A stretch of DNA of 64,000 bases from Erythrobacter sp. SD-21 (GTDB lineage Bacteria > Pseudomonadota > Alphaproteobacteria > Sphingomonadales > Sphingomonadaceae), in the NCBI RefSeq assembly GCF_000181515.1, contig NZ_ABCG01000003.1, forward strand, positions 248,001 through 312,000, read 5' to 3'. Under the pieces are notes generated by a model that saw only the letters and a program-made list of their open reading frames with translations, had not been told where the DNA came from and ran no database searches. Below are positions 53,201 through 61,109 of the stretch, piece after piece. The position numbers and the translations under genes were made by a program. Each line of letters starts with the position of its first letter. Position 1 is the stretch's first letter.

Positions 53201-53389
53201 GAAGCGCGCCAGTCAATCGGATGGGTCATTTTCGGCGGACTCGGCATCGCGGGCTTCTTCACGCTTTTCCTGACCCCGGTGATCTATCTCGGTATTGCTC
53301 GCTTCGGGCAACCGCGAAGCGTCGATTTGGCAAAGCTTCAGGCAGAAATCGAGGATGTCGATGAAGACATGACGATGGCGCCGGCATGA
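50285..53389 (+). CDS. RND multidrug efflux pump, inner-membrane permease
   Basis: A 1034-residue AcrB/MexB-type transporter driven by proton flow. There are twelve transmembrane helices; the fourth helix region carries LATGLIVDDAIVVLENTQRL with the paired Asp residues of the proton relay. GRPIVGLGV and the two large periplasmic repeats are present. The C-terminus shows GLMAKNGILIVEFADQL and IRLRPIGMTLISTVIGAVPL. The ATG at 50285 (MADKADLPMLAVKRP) is chosen; the upstream extension is in the adaptor gene. It overlaps the outer-membrane factor gene by ATGA. Substrates cannot be predicted. Confidence 0.95.
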   Translation: MADKADLPMLAVKRPLLVGVINLLIVIAGLAAFAGIEVRELPNVDRPIVSITASLPGAAPETMDSEVTRVLEDAVARVTGVRQINSSSEENNTRIRAEFNAGVDLDTAASDVREAVSRVTRDLPDRVEQVNIVKADADAQPIMVLAVSSDRYGEAELTRVVENDVIPELLTAEGVASIDQFGTRALQMRVSVDPARLNRFGLTMSDVASALERAPYDVPVGSFRSESQELVVRANASATEPHLIREVIIAGTTRVGDVAEVTLAPADATNFVRLDGRPIVGLGVVRQASSNTIEISNAIRASVDRVAARYQDLDVNVISDDADFIEISVREVLITLAFTILVVIGTMLLFFRAWRATLIPSTTIPVALIGVLAGIWLMGFSINLLTLLALVLATGLIVDDAIVVLENTQRLRNRGLGRRAAAVVGTRQVFFAVIATTAVLVSVFLPISFLPSQAGRLFREFGFVLSVAVLISSFVALSLVPALAAKFDLRSGDDGADRVTRFGAKLRKQYTVLLGRCLDHGRIVVVTAIAMAAVTGLLYLQLDSELVPDEDRGVIEIDATGPDGVGLDFMDRELDEIEVMLQPYLDSGEIQSTFSIVGRYDPNRVRVTAQLADWSERERSQTAIVEELNDPLREIPGSRTNARGRGTLSFGGGGGGNIEVALTGGEYENIYRSALALSEAIDTSSEVLSNPDISYQPTQPQLSVQIDRRRASDLGVDLDDVAQTLRAMIGGDDLVDLNVSDQAVPIFLTSEAVAVTNPSDLRNLYVRTKNGGLVPMSSITRIVEQGVAAELDRTEQRRAIELEANIAEGVPLQDAVDEIERLAAESVAEDIDMLLQGEAESLEETSNDVLMTYLFALVIVFLVLVAQFESLTSALVVLCTVPFALAAALFALFLSGVSLNIYSQIGLVMLIGLMAKNGILIVEFADQLRHQGRSVREAAEEAAAIRLRPIGMTLISTVIGAVPLILASGAGAEARQSIGWVIFGGLGIAGFFTLFLTPVIYLGIARFGQPRSVDLAKLQAEIEDVDEDMTMAPA

Positions 53390-54774
53390 TACTTGGGAGA
53401 ATTACGCTCCCCGCCTGCGCACTATGGCTCGCTGGCTGTGCGAGTACCGATTTCGCGGTTCCCGACACCACCGTGGCCGCACCGACGGAATATTTCGCCG
53501 ACCTGCCGGTCGCGGGACTTAATGAGTTTTGGTGGCGACCCTTTTCCGATCCGGTCCTCGACGGACTGATCGCGCGCGGGTTCGCGGCCAATCTCGATAT
53601 CGCCGCCGCTGGCGACCGGTTGCGCGCGGCCGAGGCGCTGCTGCGTGCCGATCGAGCCGACCGCTTTCCTACCCTTGACGGTTCGGCGAATATAGGCGTC
53701 GAAACCGGTGACGATGGAACGCGGGTCACAGGGAGTGGAGGTATCTTCGGCAGTTTCGATCTCGACCTTTCGGGACGGCTGGGGGCGGAGATTCGTCTTG
53801 CCACCGCGCGCTATGCCGAAGCGGGCTACCTGCAAGCAGAACGGCGTCGGCTGGTAGCAGCAGCGATTGCGGCGCAGTATGTCGAATATCGTCGGACCGG
53901 CGCCCAGCTCGCCTTGCTCGAAGAATCGACCGAGCTGCAACGGCAGACGCTACGGATCGTCACCTTGCGATTTGAGGCCGGCCTATCGGCTAATCTCGAT
54001 GTGCGCCGCGCGGCAGCCGACCTCGCGCAAACACAGGCTCGGCTCGGCCTGATCGAGGTCTCCCGTGCGGAGGCGAGACATGCGCTCGCCGTGCTACTTG
54101 GTGAAACGCCGGGGACGCTAGACATTCCGGCGTCGACAGGCGAGGATGACGTCATTCCCGACTATAGTGCCGGGCCACCAATCGGAGGGCCTGTCAATCT
54201 ATTGCGGCGCCGCGGCGATGTGCTCGCCGCCGAGGCCCGGCTTGCTGCCGCCGCCGCGCAGGTCGGCATCGAGCAATCTGATCTGCGCCCCTCGCTCGTC
54301 GTGCCCGGCTCGATCTTGATCGGCGACGGTTCGCTCGACGGTCTTTTCGCCGGTTTCCTCGCCACTCTCGGCGCTGCGCTGGATCTGCCACTGTTCGATG
54401 GTGGGCGACGGCGCGCCGAGGTCGAGGCCGCTAGCGCCGAGCTTGATGCCAGTCTTGCCGAGTATCGCCAGACTTTCCTGCTTGCGCTGGGCGAAGCAGA
54501 GAATGCGCTAGTTGCGATCGGTGCCTACCGCCAGCGTGCGAACGCGCTCGCTGAGGCCATCGAGCAGAGCGAAACGGCACTAGGCCAATCTAACGCGCTC
54601 TACCGCGAAGGGCTCGCCTCATTGTTCGATGTGCTCGATGCGCAACGCCAGCTCATCGCCAGTCGTCAATCCTTGCTCGATAATCAGGCCGATTTGGCAG
54701 TTGCCTTTATAGAGCTTCATTCCGCCGCCGCGAGCGAGGACGGCAGGGAGATACCTGAACGTCTCACGATGTGA
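53386..54774 (+). CDS. TolC/NodT-family outer-membrane efflux lipoprotein
   Basis: A 462-residue outer-membrane factor with a lipobox (ALWLAGC, Cys near 18) and the NodT-family opening LNEFWWRPFSDPVLDGLIARGFAANLDI. Two OEP repeats follow (about residues 60-250 and 270-455), rich in Ala and Leu for the alpha-barrel; the second ends YREGLASLFDVLDAQRQLIASRQSLLDN. It completes the tripartite pump with the two genes before it. It is convergent with the decayed RTX gene nine bases away. Confidence 0.93.
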   Translation: MILGRITLPACALWLAGCASTDFAVPDTTVAAPTEYFADLPVAGLNEFWWRPFSDPVLDGLIARGFAANLDIAAAGDRLRAAEALLRADRADRFPTLDGSANIGVETGDDGTRVTGSGGIFGSFDLDLSGRLGAEIRLATARYAEAGYLQAERRRLVAAAIAAQYVEYRRTGAQLALLEESTELQRQTLRIVTLRFEAGLSANLDVRRAAADLAQTQARLGLIEVSRAEARHALAVLLGETPGTLDIPASTGEDDVIPDYSAGPPIGGPVNLLRRRGDVLAAEARLAAAAAQVGIEQSDLRPSLVVPGSILIGDGSLDGLFAGFLATLGAALDLPLFDGGRRRAEVEAASAELDASLAEYRQTFLLALGEAENALVAIGAYRQRANALAEAIEQSETALGQSNALYREGLASLFDVLDAQRQLIASRQSLLDNQADLAVAFIELHSAAASEDGREIPERLTM

Positions 54775-54782
54775 GCGTAAGG

Positions 54783-55646
54783 TTAGCTTCCGCAATTGTT
54801 GCGGTGGACGGCTCTCCGTCCGGTTTCGGAACCGGTGTTGCCGCGAATGACGTCCGCACCGTCCTTGCCGAAAATGCTGCTCACACCGCGGGTCGAGCGG
54901 ATGACGATACGGTCGTTGCCATCACCGCCGCTGATCGTACCGGTGTAATAGCTTTGTTCCACGAAGAGAGTGTCGTCGCCTTCTTCGCCGTAGATGGCGT
55001 CATGGCCGTAAAGCGTATCGTTACCAGCACCGCCGAACATGTCGGCCGTTGGAGTGATCGTAGATCACATCGTCGCCTGCTCCGCCGAACAGATCGTATC
55101 CGTAAATACTAGCGGTCGCGTCGATCACATCATTGCCATCGCCGCCATACATGCTGCCGGTATAATAGCCGCCGATCAGCGTGTCGTTGCCATCCATTCC
55201 GTAGGTTTGCGCAAACCCGCGGGAGTAGCGACCCATGTGGATCGTGTCGTCGAAGTTGGAGCCTTCGGCCCAGTTAACGGATTCAATTCCGCTGATCGTG
55301 CCGCTACCGTTAACAATCATATCCTGGCTTAGGTCGACGGTTATGCCCCCGGTCGCGCCTCGGAAGCTGATGTACAGAGTATCGCCATAATGCCCTTGCG
55401 TCCCGCCATAAACGGTATCGTTGTAACGGGCGAAGATCGCATCGTCGCCCGCCCCGCCGTACAGTGTGCCGGCAACTGAATCCCGATCGGCTGGAAACCA
55501 GATTTCGCCGCGTTCCCGGCGTAAATGTAATCGTCGCCGTCGCCTAGTGACAATAGCGCAACAGAATTACATTGTTGGAGCAATGCGATTACTTCATGGA
55601 TCAAGCGGTCAGGGCAGTGCGATGCCGTGAAGAACGAACGAGCCAA
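54783..55646 (-). pseudogene. Decayed RTX (hemolysin-type calcium-binding repeat) gene
   Basis: Tandem GGxGxDxL repeats are readable on the minus strand but in more than one frame. The first part (SLGDGDDYIYAGNAAKSGF, near 55540) loses frame around 55490-55510. The second runs from there (TLYGGAGDDAIFARYND, DGNDTLIGG, YGGDGNDVIDA, FGGAGDDVIYDHSN) to about 55040, where one missing base shifts it. The third (MFGGAGNDTLYGHDAIYG, GEEGDDTLF, SGGDGNDRIVI) reads to the stop at 54783. At least two frameshifts mean no full protein is made. No N-terminal enzyme domain remains. Confidence 0.78.
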
Positions 55647-55856
55647 AACCGTTCCTTAATCAGAAACCAAAGTCATTCTTTGGCCGTCAGGGTATGAGGG
55701 GTCTGCAAGCTTGCTTGCGTAATGCCGCGCCGAACATTGGCGTCGTCCATATCCTACTGCCCTATTTGAGTTATTTCGGAACGGCGCGGATCGACGCGAA
55801 TGCTTTCATGTAGACTCAGACTCTAGCCAATTCATGTTCGCGTCCGCGCAGCGCAG

Positions 55857-56261
55857 TCAGGCGGCGTCTTGCGCTAGTTTTGCGCGGTAGGACTTCCAGT
55901 CTTCGAACCGCCACAGATCTTCGGGCTGGCGCACGGCGAGCGCTTCGTCGATCTCGACCTCGTCGAATCCCGATTGCAGCGCGTGACGGAACTGGTCGGA
56001 GATGACATAGCCCGAAGCTCGTAGCGTTCCCGCAAAGCCCATTTCGCGCAATTCGCGCGCGATGCTGAAACCGCGCCCGTCGCCATAGGTGGGGAAGGGG
56101 ATGCGGATCAGCGCGATATCGCCGAGGCGCTGAGCCAGCACGACCGGATCGGCGTCGTTCGGTAGGTCGACGGCGAGATCCGTGCCGGCGGGCAAGTCGT
56201 CATGGGGCGCATAGCTGCGATTGTCGTCGGGGCGGAAGCCTGCGGGTGTAACGATGGTCAT
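55857..56261 (-). CDS. DUF934 protein of the sulfite-reduction operon
   Basis: A 134-residue protein (start ATG 56261, MTIVTPAGFRPDD) of the DUF934 family: LAQRLGDIALIRIPFPTYGDGRGFSIARELREMGFAGTLRASGYVISDQFRHALQSGFDEVEID. It lies two bases after cysH and is almost always found in this operon in alphaproteobacteria. A role as accessory to sulfite or nitrite reduction is presumed from context; its chemistry is unknown. The open frame continues upstream inside cysH and is not used. Confidence 0.86.
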   Translation of the reverse strand: MTIVTPAGFRPDDNRSYAPHDDLPAGTDLAVDLPNDADPVVLAQRLGDIALIRIPFPTYGDGRGFSIARELREMGFAGTLRASGYVISDQFRHALQSGFDEVEIDEALAVRQPEDLWRFEDWKSYRAKLAQDAA

Positions 56262-56263
56262 GC

Positions 56264-56989
56264 TCAGATTCCTGCTCCGGCGATAAATTGGCCTTCGACA
56301 TAATGGATGCCGCATTCGGTTTTCTCGGTGCCGCGCCAGCGCCCGGCTCGGGCGTCTTCGCCGGCCAGCACGCGGCTGGTGCAGGGGGCGCAGCCGATGC
56401 TGGGATAGCCCTGGCTCACCAGCGGGTGGCGCGGCAGGTTGTAGCGATCGAAATAGTCGCGAATATCGGACGGGGTCCAATCGGCGAGGGGGTTCAGTTT
56501 GACGCGGCCCGCGCCGTCCTGTTCGACCGGCTGCATCTCGGCGCGCTTGTCGTTCTGGAACTTCTTGCGCCCGGTGATCCAGGCATCGAAGGGCGCGAGC
56601 GCGCGGCGCAAGGGTTCGCTCTTGCGCAAACTGCAGCAGGCGTCGCTGTCGTTGCGGTGGAGGAGGCCGTTGGGGTCTTCTTCGGCCAACCGCTGGCGGG
56701 TCGGGCGGACGAGCTGGACGTTGGTCAGGCCCAGCAGGGCCGACACCTCGCGCTGGTACTCCAGCGTTTCAGCGAACAGCATGCCGGTTTCATTCAGGAG
56801 GATCGGCGTGTTCGGATTGATGCGCGCCACCATGTCGAGCAGCACGATGGATTCCGCGCCGAAGCTGGACACCATCGCGACGCAGCCCGGGTAATCGCGC
56901 AGGATCGACTCGGCCAGGAAGGCGAGGGTCTTGCCCTCGCGCTCCGGGGTCAGACGCGCATCGCCGTAGAGATCGCCCTCAAGCAGCAC
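56264..56989 (-). CDS. cysH: Adenylyl/phosphoadenylyl-sulfate reductase CysH
   Basis: A 241-residue reductase that turns (phospho)adenylyl sulfate into sulfite. It has VSSFGAESIVLLDM, the PAPS-reductase P-loop-like region, DACCSLRKSEPLRR and GCAPCTSRV (the paired Cys motifs CC...CxxC that bind a [4Fe-4S] cluster in the APS-preferring type), and the C-terminal ECGIHY with the nucleophilic cysteine. The cysteine set suggests APS rather than PAPS as substrate. It overlaps cysI by 11 bases. Confidence 0.93.
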   Translation of the reverse strand: MLLEGDLYGDARLTPEREGKTLAFLAESILRDYPGCVAMVSSFGAESIVLLDMVARINPNTPILLNETGMLFAETLEYQREVSALLGLTNVQLVRPTRQRLAEEDPNGLLHRNDSDACCSLRKSEPLRRALAPFDAWITGRKKFQNDKRAEMQPVEQDGAGRVKLNPLADWTPSDIRDYFDRYNLPRHPLVSQGYPSIGCAPCTSRVLAGEDARAGRWRGTEKTECGIHYVEGQFIAGAGI

Positions 56990-58667
56990 GGGCGCTTTCC
57001 TTGGGCGGGTAGAGCGCGTCCTTGAACGGCTGGATGCCCACGCGCTTCACGGCCTTAAGGAAGGTTTCGTCCTTGTCCTGCCTGAGGCCGAGATAGATCT
57101 CGACCAGCCGCTCGATCGCGGGGACGACATCCTTGGCATCGAAGCCCGGACCAAGGCGCTGGCCCAGCTGCAGGTCCTGCGTATGATCGCCGCCGAGCGT
57201 GATCTGATAGTTCTCCTTGCCGCCCTTATCGAGCCCGAGGATCCCGATGTGGCCGACGTGGTGATGGCCGCAGCTGTTGATGCAACCGGAGATCTTGATC
57301 TTCATTTCGCCGATGGTGCGGGCATAGGCGCTGTCGGCGAAATGCTGGGCGATATCCTTGGCAATCGGGATCGAGCGCGCCGTAGCCAGCGCGCAATAGT
57401 CGAGGCCGGGGCAAGCGATGATGTCGCCGATCAAATTGATATTGGCGGTGGCGAGGCCTGCGTCCTTCAGCGCGTCGTAGATTGCGGGCAAGTTGCGCTT
57501 GGCGACATGCGGCAGGATGAGGTTCTGTTCGTGGCTGACGCGCACCTCGTCGTGCGAATAGAGTTCGGCGAGATTGGCCACGACCTGCATCTGCGCGGTG
57601 CTGGCATCGCCCGGCGCCTCGCCCACGGGCTTGAGGCTGATCGAAACGATCGTGTGGCCCGGCTCGCGGTGCTCGGTCAGGTTGACTTCGCACCATTCGG
57701 CGAAGGCAGGATCGCTGGCGAGCCGCGCGTCGAGCGCCTCGTCCGAATCGGGCAGAGTCTCGAAGGCGGGAGGCGCGAAGGCCTGTTCGATCCGTTCGAC
57801 GACGGCGGGATCGGGGATCAGCGAAGGGCCGTGATGGCGTTCGAGGAGGCTGGCGAATTCGTCCTCCACTTGCGCGCGGAAGCTGTCGAGGCCCTCTTCC
57901 ATGACGAGGATCTTGATCCGCGCCTTGTACTTGTTGTCGCGCCGTCCGTGGAGGTTGTAGACGCGCAGGATCGCCTCGCAATAGGCGAGCAGATGCTCCT
58001 TGGGCAGGAAGTCGCGAATGGTCACGCCGACCACCGGCGTACGGCCGAGGCCGCCACCGACGATCACCTTGTAGCCGACCTCGCCCGCCTCGTTCCTGAC
58101 GATCTGAATGCCGATATCGTGCGCGCGGGTGACGGCGCGGTCTTCCTCGGCCCCCGTCACGGCAATCTTGAACTTGCGCGGCAGGAAGGCAAATTCGGGA
58201 TGGTCGGTCGACCACTGGCGCAGGAGCTCGGCGGCCGGGCGCGGGTCCTCGATCTCGTCCCTGGCGGCGCCGGCGAAGTGATCGGCGGTGACGTTGCGGA
58301 TGCAATTGCCCGAGGTCTGGATGGCGTGCATCTCGACATCGGCCAGCGCGTCGAGAATGTCGGGCAGGTCGACCAATTTCGGCCAGTTGTACTGGATGTT
58401 CTGGCGCGTGGTGAAGTGGCCGTAGCCCTTGTCCCAGCGCTCGGCGATCATGGCCAGCTGGCGCATCTGGGCGGAGTTGAGCGTGCCATAGGGAATGGCA
58501 ACGCGCAGCATATAGGCGTGCAGCTGGAGGTAGATACCGTTCTGCAGGCGCAGCGGCTTGAACTCGTCCTCGGTCAGCGCGCCAGAAATGCGCCGCGCGA
58601 CCTGGTCGCGGAAAGTGGCGACACGGTCCTTCACATAGGTGCGGTCGAATTCGTCATAGCTATACAT
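56979..58667 (-). CDS. cysI: Assimilatory sulfite reductase hemoprotein CysI (nitrite/sulfite reductase family)
   Basis: A 562-residue siroheme/[4Fe-4S] enzyme that reduces sulfite to sulfide. It has two ferredoxin-like half-domains, GHFTTRQNIQYNW, RNVTADHFAG (first siroheme site) and the cluster motifs ACPGLDYCALATA and SGCINSCGHHHVGHIGILG. The neighbourhood (cysG for siroheme, cysH for sulfite) identifies it as sulfite rather than nitrite reductase. No flavoprotein CysJ is present, so a ferredoxin or another donor must supply electrons. Confidence 0.92.
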   Translation of the reverse strand: MYSYDEFDRTYVKDRVATFRDQVARRISGALTEDEFKPLRLQNGIYLQLHAYMLRVAIPYGTLNSAQMRQLAMIAERWDKGYGHFTTRQNIQYNWPKLVDLPDILDALADVEMHAIQTSGNCIRNVTADHFAGAARDEIEDPRPAAELLRQWSTDHPEFAFLPRKFKIAVTGAEEDRAVTRAHDIGIQIVRNEAGEVGYKVIVGGGLGRTPVVGVTIRDFLPKEHLLAYCEAILRVYNLHGRRDNKYKARIKILVMEEGLDSFRAQVEDEFASLLERHHGPSLIPDPAVVERIEQAFAPPAFETLPDSDEALDARLASDPAFAEWCEVNLTEHREPGHTIVSISLKPVGEAPGDASTAQMQVVANLAELYSHDEVRVSHEQNLILPHVAKRNLPAIYDALKDAGLATANINLIGDIIACPGLDYCALATARSIPIAKDIAQHFADSAYARTIGEMKIKISGCINSCGHHHVGHIGILGLDKGGKENYQITLGGDHTQDLQLGQRLGPGFDAKDVVPAIERLVEIYLGLRQDKDETFLKAVKRVGIQPFKDALYPPKESARAA

Positions 58668-59007
58668 GGGCGGTGCCTTCGGCTTCGCTGCCGGTCTGAG
58701 GGAGAGTGGGATCGGCCTGCCGCCCTAGGTCCGGACGGTTGGTGGGGCCGCGGTCGCGAATGACTTCGCGCAAGGCCACGGGGCGCGGGGCCCCGCCGTC
58801 TTCGAGCGTCACCTCGACATGGGCGACATCGACGACCTGGCGCGCCTCGGAGGCCTTGGCGGCCAGCGCGTCGAGCTCGTCCTTGTCGGTCGAAACCGCA
58901 GCCTGCTGGCGGCTGGTGGTCCAGACGCCATCGCGTCCGAGATAAAGGACATGGCCTTCGAGCAAGTCGTTCGCGCTGACCAGCTGGGGCTTGGGTGCCT
59001 TAGGCAT
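58660..59007 (-). CDS. DUF2849 protein of the sulfite-reduction operon
   Basis: A 115-residue protein of DUF2849: VSANDLLEGHVLYLGRDGVWT, then an Ala-rich helical centre and VEVTLEDGGAPRPVALREVIRDRGPTNRPDL. It lies between cysG and cysI with 8-bp overlaps on both sides. This arrangement recurs in alphaproteobacteria, so it is thought to support sulfite reductase, but no activity is established. No metal or redox motif is visible. Confidence 0.87.
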   Translation of the reverse strand: MPKAPKPQLVSANDLLEGHVLYLGRDGVWTTSRQQAAVSTDKDELDALAAKASEARQVVDVAHVEVTLEDGGAPRPVALREVIRDRGPTNRPDLGRQADPTLPQTGSEAEGTAHV

Positions 59008-60400
59008 GGGTGGCGGTCCTTTCGTCGATCAGGCCGGAGGCTTGCGCGGTTCGCGGGGCGATGCCGAGATAGAGGATGGCGGGGCCCTTGATGCCGCCCT
59101 TGGCCATGGCTTCGGGCAGGTCGGCGAGTTTCGCGGCGACCTGCTTGCGATCAAGCCGCGAGACGTTCTCGATCACGGTCACAGGCGTGGAGGTATGTGC
59201 GCCGTGCATTATCAGGCGGCCCTGGATGAAGCGGGCGGCCCGCACGCCCATGTAGATCGCAGCCGTAGCGCCGGGAGCGGCGAGCGAGTTCCAGTCATGC
59301 TCGGCAAAGCCATCGATATCGTGGCCGGTGAGGAATCTCAGGCTGGAATTGCGGCCGCGGCGGGTGAGCGACTGGCCGAGTTCGGCGGCGCCCGCGATGG
59401 CCGCGGTAATGCCAGGCACGACCTCGAAGGATACGCCGGCGCGTTCGAGTGCGGTCACCTCCTCGTCGAGCCGGCCGTAGATGCCGGGATCGCCTGATTT
59501 GAGGCGCACGACCTTCTGGCCCTTCTGCGCCTCGGCCACGATCAGCGCGTCGATGTCTTCCTGCTTCCAGCTTGTGCCGTAAGGCGACTTGCCGACTTCA
59601 ATGATCTGCGCCTCGCGCCGGGCCAGTTCCATCACCTGCGGCGAAACGAGCCGGTCGTGGATGACCACGTCGGCATCGCCCAGCAGGCGGTGCGCCTTGC
59701 GGGTGAGGAGTTCGGGATCGCCGGGGCCTGCGCCGACGAGAGCGACATGGCCTTCGGTTCCGCGTGTTCCGGCTTCGTGCAGCAGGGTTTCGAAGACGTC
59801 TTCGGCTGCGGGTGCGCCGCCTTCTTCGAAGGCGCGGCGGCCTTCCTCGCCGAAGAAGCGTGCCCAGAGGCCGCGCCGCTTCGAGCCTGCCGCAACGGCG
59901 TCCGCTTCGTGGCGCAGCGTGGCGGCGAGCTTGGCCAGTTCGCCGGTCGACTGGCTGACCAGTCCCTCGATCCGCGCCTTGAGCTGCCGCGCCAGCATCG
60001 GAGCGGTGCCTTCGGTGCCGATGGCGATGACGACAGGGTCGCGATCCACGATGGCAGGCGTGATGAAATCGCACAGCGCAGGCGTGTCGACCGCGGAGAC
60101 TAGCAGGCCTGCGGCGCGGCCCATGGCGACATCGCGCGCCATCGCGTCCTCGCTGTCCTCGCGCGCGATGTAGAGAATGTCTGCACCGGCAAGATCTGCG
60201 GGCGAGGGGAAGCGTTCGACATGTTCGACGCGGCCCTCTGCGGCCCAGCGGGTGACCTGATCGGTTGGCGTAGAGCCGAAAACCGTTATCCGGGCTTGCG
60301 ATTTGACCAGCAGGCGCAGCTTCGCCGTAGCCGCCTCGCCCGCGCCGGAAACGATGATCCGGGAGGCGGAGGTGTCGAGAAAGATGGGAAGATAGCGCAT
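59000..60400 (-). CDS. cysG: Siroheme synthase CysG (dehydrogenase/ferrochelatase plus methyltransferase)
   Basis: A 466-residue bifunctional enzyme that makes siroheme for CysI. The N-terminal part (residues about 1-200) is the NAD-dependent precorrin-2 dehydrogenase/ferrochelatase domain (IIVSGAGEAATAKLRLLVKS). The C-terminal part (about 215-455) is uroporphyrinogen-III C-methyltransferase (VALVGAGPGDPELLTRKAHRLL, VIHDRLVSPQVMEL, VRLKSGDPGIYGRLDEE, VVPGITAAIAGAAELGQSLTRRG). It is the first gene of the operon and is divergent from the Lrp-type regulator. Confidence 0.94.
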   Translation of the reverse strand: MRYLPIFLDTSASRIIVSGAGEAATAKLRLLVKSQARITVFGSTPTDQVTRWAAEGRVEHVERFPSPADLAGADILYIAREDSEDAMARDVAMGRAAGLLVSAVDTPALCDFITPAIVDRDPVVIAIGTEGTAPMLARQLKARIEGLVSQSTGELAKLAATLRHEADAVAAGSKRRGLWARFFGEEGRRAFEEGGAPAAEDVFETLLHEAGTRGTEGHVALVGAGPGDPELLTRKAHRLLGDADVVIHDRLVSPQVMELARREAQIIEVGKSPYGTSWKQEDIDALIVAEAQKGQKVVRLKSGDPGIYGRLDEEVTALERAGVSFEVVPGITAAIAGAAELGQSLTRRGRNSSLRFLTGHDIDGFAEHDWNSLAAPGATAAIYMGVRAARFIQGRLIMHGAHTSTPVTVIENVSRLDRKQVAAKLADLPEAMAKGGIKGPAILYLGIAPRTAQASGLIDERTATHA

Positions 60401-60436
60401 GCAGAATCCATGAGTTCGATTGTGCGTTGCGATATA

Positions 60437-60489
60437 GGATATTTTCCCGCTACTAACGAGGCTCGGCGCCGCTTTAGGGAATATCTTCC
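60437..60489. promoter_or_regulatory. Candidate operator between cysG and the Lrp-type regulator
   Basis: Two near-complementary AT-rich half-sites, GGATATTTTCCC (60437-60448) and GGGAATATCTTCC (60477-60489), are separated by 28 bases in the 140-bp divergent promoter region. Lrp/AsnC proteins bind spaced AT-rich dyads and often regulate the divergent neighbour. The site is inferred; no footprint evidence is available. Confidence 0.4.
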
Positions 60490-60540
60490 CTTCACAATGC
60501 GTAATTCGAAAACATCGTCCACCAATGCGAGGGATTTGGA

Positions 60541-61011
60541 ATGGCTATCAAGATCGACGCGTTGGACCGGAAAATTCTTCGCCTGCTGCAGGAAGATGCC
60601 ACGCCCGGGCTCGATGAAATTGCGGCGCGCGTCGGTTCGTCCAAAACCCCGGTGTGGAACCGCATCCGCAAGCTGCGCGAAGCCGGCGTGATCGAGCGGC
60701 AGGTGGCCATCCTCGATGCCGAAGCGGTGGGCGTGGGCAGCTGCTTCTTCGTCCTCGTGCGCACCTCGCGCCACGATGCTGAATGGCTCGCCGATTTCAT
60801 GGCCGCCCTCAAGGCGCGGCCCGAGATCATAGAGGCGCACCGGCTGGCAGGCGAGATCGACTATCTGCTCAAGGTGCGCGTCGCCGATGCGGCGGGATAC
60901 GACCGGTTCTATCGGACGCTGATAGAGGATGTCAGCATTTTCAGCGTGACCGCGCTGCTTTCGATGGAAGAGATGATCGCAAAGACCGCGCTGCCCCTGC
61001 CTGCCGAATAG
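60541..61011 (+). CDS. Lrp/AsnC-family transcriptional regulator
   Basis: A 156-residue regulator: N-terminal winged helix-turn-helix (LDRKILRLLQEDATPGLDEIAARVGSSKTPVWNRIRKLREAGVI, residues 7-51) and a C-terminal RAM ligand-binding domain (FFVLVRTSRHD, RLAGEIDYLLKVRVADAAGYDRFYRTLI). Such proteins sense amino acids. The divergent position to the cys operon suggests control by cysteine or methionine status. The start ATG is in a typical position and conserved from MAIKIDALDRK. Confidence 0.92.
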   Translation: MAIKIDALDRKILRLLQEDATPGLDEIAARVGSSKTPVWNRIRKLREAGVIERQVAILDAEAVGVGSCFFVLVRTSRHDAEWLADFMAALKARPEIIEAHRLAGEIDYLLKVRVADAAGYDRFYRTLIEDVSIFSVTALLSMEEMIAKTALPLPAE

Positions 61012-61109
61012 CACGCCGGGCAGCAGCTTCGCGGAAGGCGTTTGCCAAACGCGGGCAAGAGACTACGTTTCTCTCCGAAACCGATTCTGCGCGTTTTGAG
61101 GAGAGAGCC

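Noticed and set aside
53386..54774. The TolC-family gene as partner for type I secretion of the RTX protein at 7311-9107
   Set aside because: It is a NodT-type lipoprotein fused into the RND operon by overlap; no ABC exporter or adaptor of type I secretion is present.
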